This document shows, piece after piece, positions 11,856 to 12,462 of a stretch of 12,462 nt of DNA. The notes below the pieces were generated by a model, which was given only the letters and a program-made list of their open reading frames with translations, searched no databases and was not told the origin of the DNA. The stretch's first letter is position 1, and each line of letters opens with the position of its first letter. Origin of the DNA: Deltaproteobacteria bacterium (GTDB lineage: Bacteria; UBA10199; DSSB01); contig JAJFLL010000007.1 of NCBI GenBank assembly GCA_021772695.1, positions 1 to 12,462 on the forward strand, written 5' to 3'. The position numbers and the translations under genes are program-made.

Positions 11856-12462
11856 ATGCACACCCCAGTCAATCAATTGATTCCCATGGTCGTGGAACAA
11901 ACCCACCGTGGCGAACGATCTTACGATATTTATTCTCGATTACTCAAAGACCGGATCGTCTTTTTAGGGTGCCCTGTAGACGATTCCATTTCTAATCTCA
12001 TAATCGCCCAGCTGTTATTTCTCGAAAGTGAAGACCCAGATAAAGACATTTATCTTTATATTAATTCACCAGGGGGGTCGGTGACGGCCGGTATGGCCAT
12101 CTACGACACCATGCAATATGTGAAGCCCCATGTTTCCACCATCTGTGTGGGGCAGGCAGCTTCCATGGGGGCATTGCTCTTAACCGCCGGTGAAAACGGG
12201 AAACGATTTGCCTTGCCGAATTCCCGCATCTTGATCCATCAACCCTTGGGTGGGTTCCAAGGGCAGGCCACCGATATTGACATCCAAGCACGCGAAATTC
12301 TTAGACTTCGTGAGATTCTCAATCAGATATTGGCAAAACATACCAAGCAGTCCATGAAGAAGATCCAAAATGATACGGAACGGGACTATTTTATGTCTGG
12401 TGAAGAGGCCAAAAATTACGGACTTATTGACGAAGTGGTGGCTTACCGAGGTAAAGAAAAAA
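11856..12462 (+). CDS. clpP: ATP-dependent Clp protease proteolytic subunit (3' partial)
   Basis: The frame runs off the right edge; 202 codons are visible, almost the whole protein. ClpP is a serine peptidase that forms a double heptameric barrel and degrades proteins unfolded and fed by ClpX or ClpA. The catalytic triad is present: Ser103 in GQAASMGA, His128 in ILIHQP and Asp177 in DTERDYFM. Other hallmarks are the N-terminal RGERSYDIYSRLLKDR, the oxyanion-side NSPGGSVTAG loop (70-79) and the handle segment GQATDIDIQAREIL. A short N-terminal propeptide is possible, as in E. coli. The ATG at 11856 follows AAAGGA, 13 bases after the tig stop. clpX would be expected next, outside the window. 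Confidence 0.98.
   Translation, partial: MHTPVNQLIPMVVEQTHRGERSYDIYSRLLKDRIVFLGCPVDDSISNLIIAQLLFLESEDPDKDIYLYINSPGGSVTAGMAIYDTMQYVKPHVSTICVGQAASMGALLLTAGENGKRFALPNSRILIHQPLGGFQGQATDIDIQAREILRLREILNQILAKHTKQSMKKIQNDTERDYFMSGEEAKNYGLIDEVVAYRGKEK

Noticed and set aside
1..12462. CRISPR arrays, insertion sequences, prophage genes, rRNA.
   Set aside because: No regularly spaced direct repeats, no transposase or integrase reading frame, and no rRNA-like sequence seen.

Overview
The window looks like chromosomal DNA from a deltaproteobacterium in the old broad sense (Bdellovibrionota, Myxococcota or a related uncultured lineage). This is inferred from moderate GC, the order tRNA-Leu / tig / clpP, which I recall from several deltaproteobacteria, and a small cysteine-rich lipoprotein of a type common there. 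I cannot place it more narrowly. No phage, insertion sequence or CRISPR array is visible.

Bases 1-1978 hold a tight plus-strand operon: the 3' part of a HAD-family phosphatase/phosphomutase, a DEDDy-type 3'-5' exonuclease-like protein, the transcription elongation factor GreA, and a small lipoprotein that starts at a TTG inside the end of greA. A hotdog-fold acyl-CoA thioesterase (1975-2406, minus) converges on this operon and shares a TTAA stop overlap with it. Endonuclease V (2477-3151, plus) diverges from the thioesterase and is followed by a possible terminator.

Bases 3299-8689 encode one protein of 1,796 residues, the most remarkable item here. Its last ~1,000 residues have the architecture of plant methionine S-methyltransferase (the enzyme that makes S-methylmethionine): a short helical lead, a SAM-dependent methyltransferase domain, then two aminotransferase-like halves. 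The second half keeps an apparently complete PLP site. The first ~790 residues are a long extension I do not recognise. A 130-base GC-rich element bounded by perfect 26-base inverted repeats (8711-8840) follows the gene.

Bases 8963-10067 hold two convergent, overlapping genes: a protein with a coiled coil, a lysine-rich linker and what looks like a degenerate receiver domain, and a small zinc-ribbon protein. Then come tRNA-Leu(UAG), a ~290-base structured spacer that contains a possible decayed tRNA 3' end, and the protein quality-control genes tig (trigger factor) and clpP (cut by the right edge). The tRNA and tig share a similar upstream motif, ATTGACAAA-N12-TGAAA. Trigger factor folds nascent chains at the ribosome and ClpP degrades unfolded proteins, so these two form a standard proteostasis operon, probably continuing into clpX.
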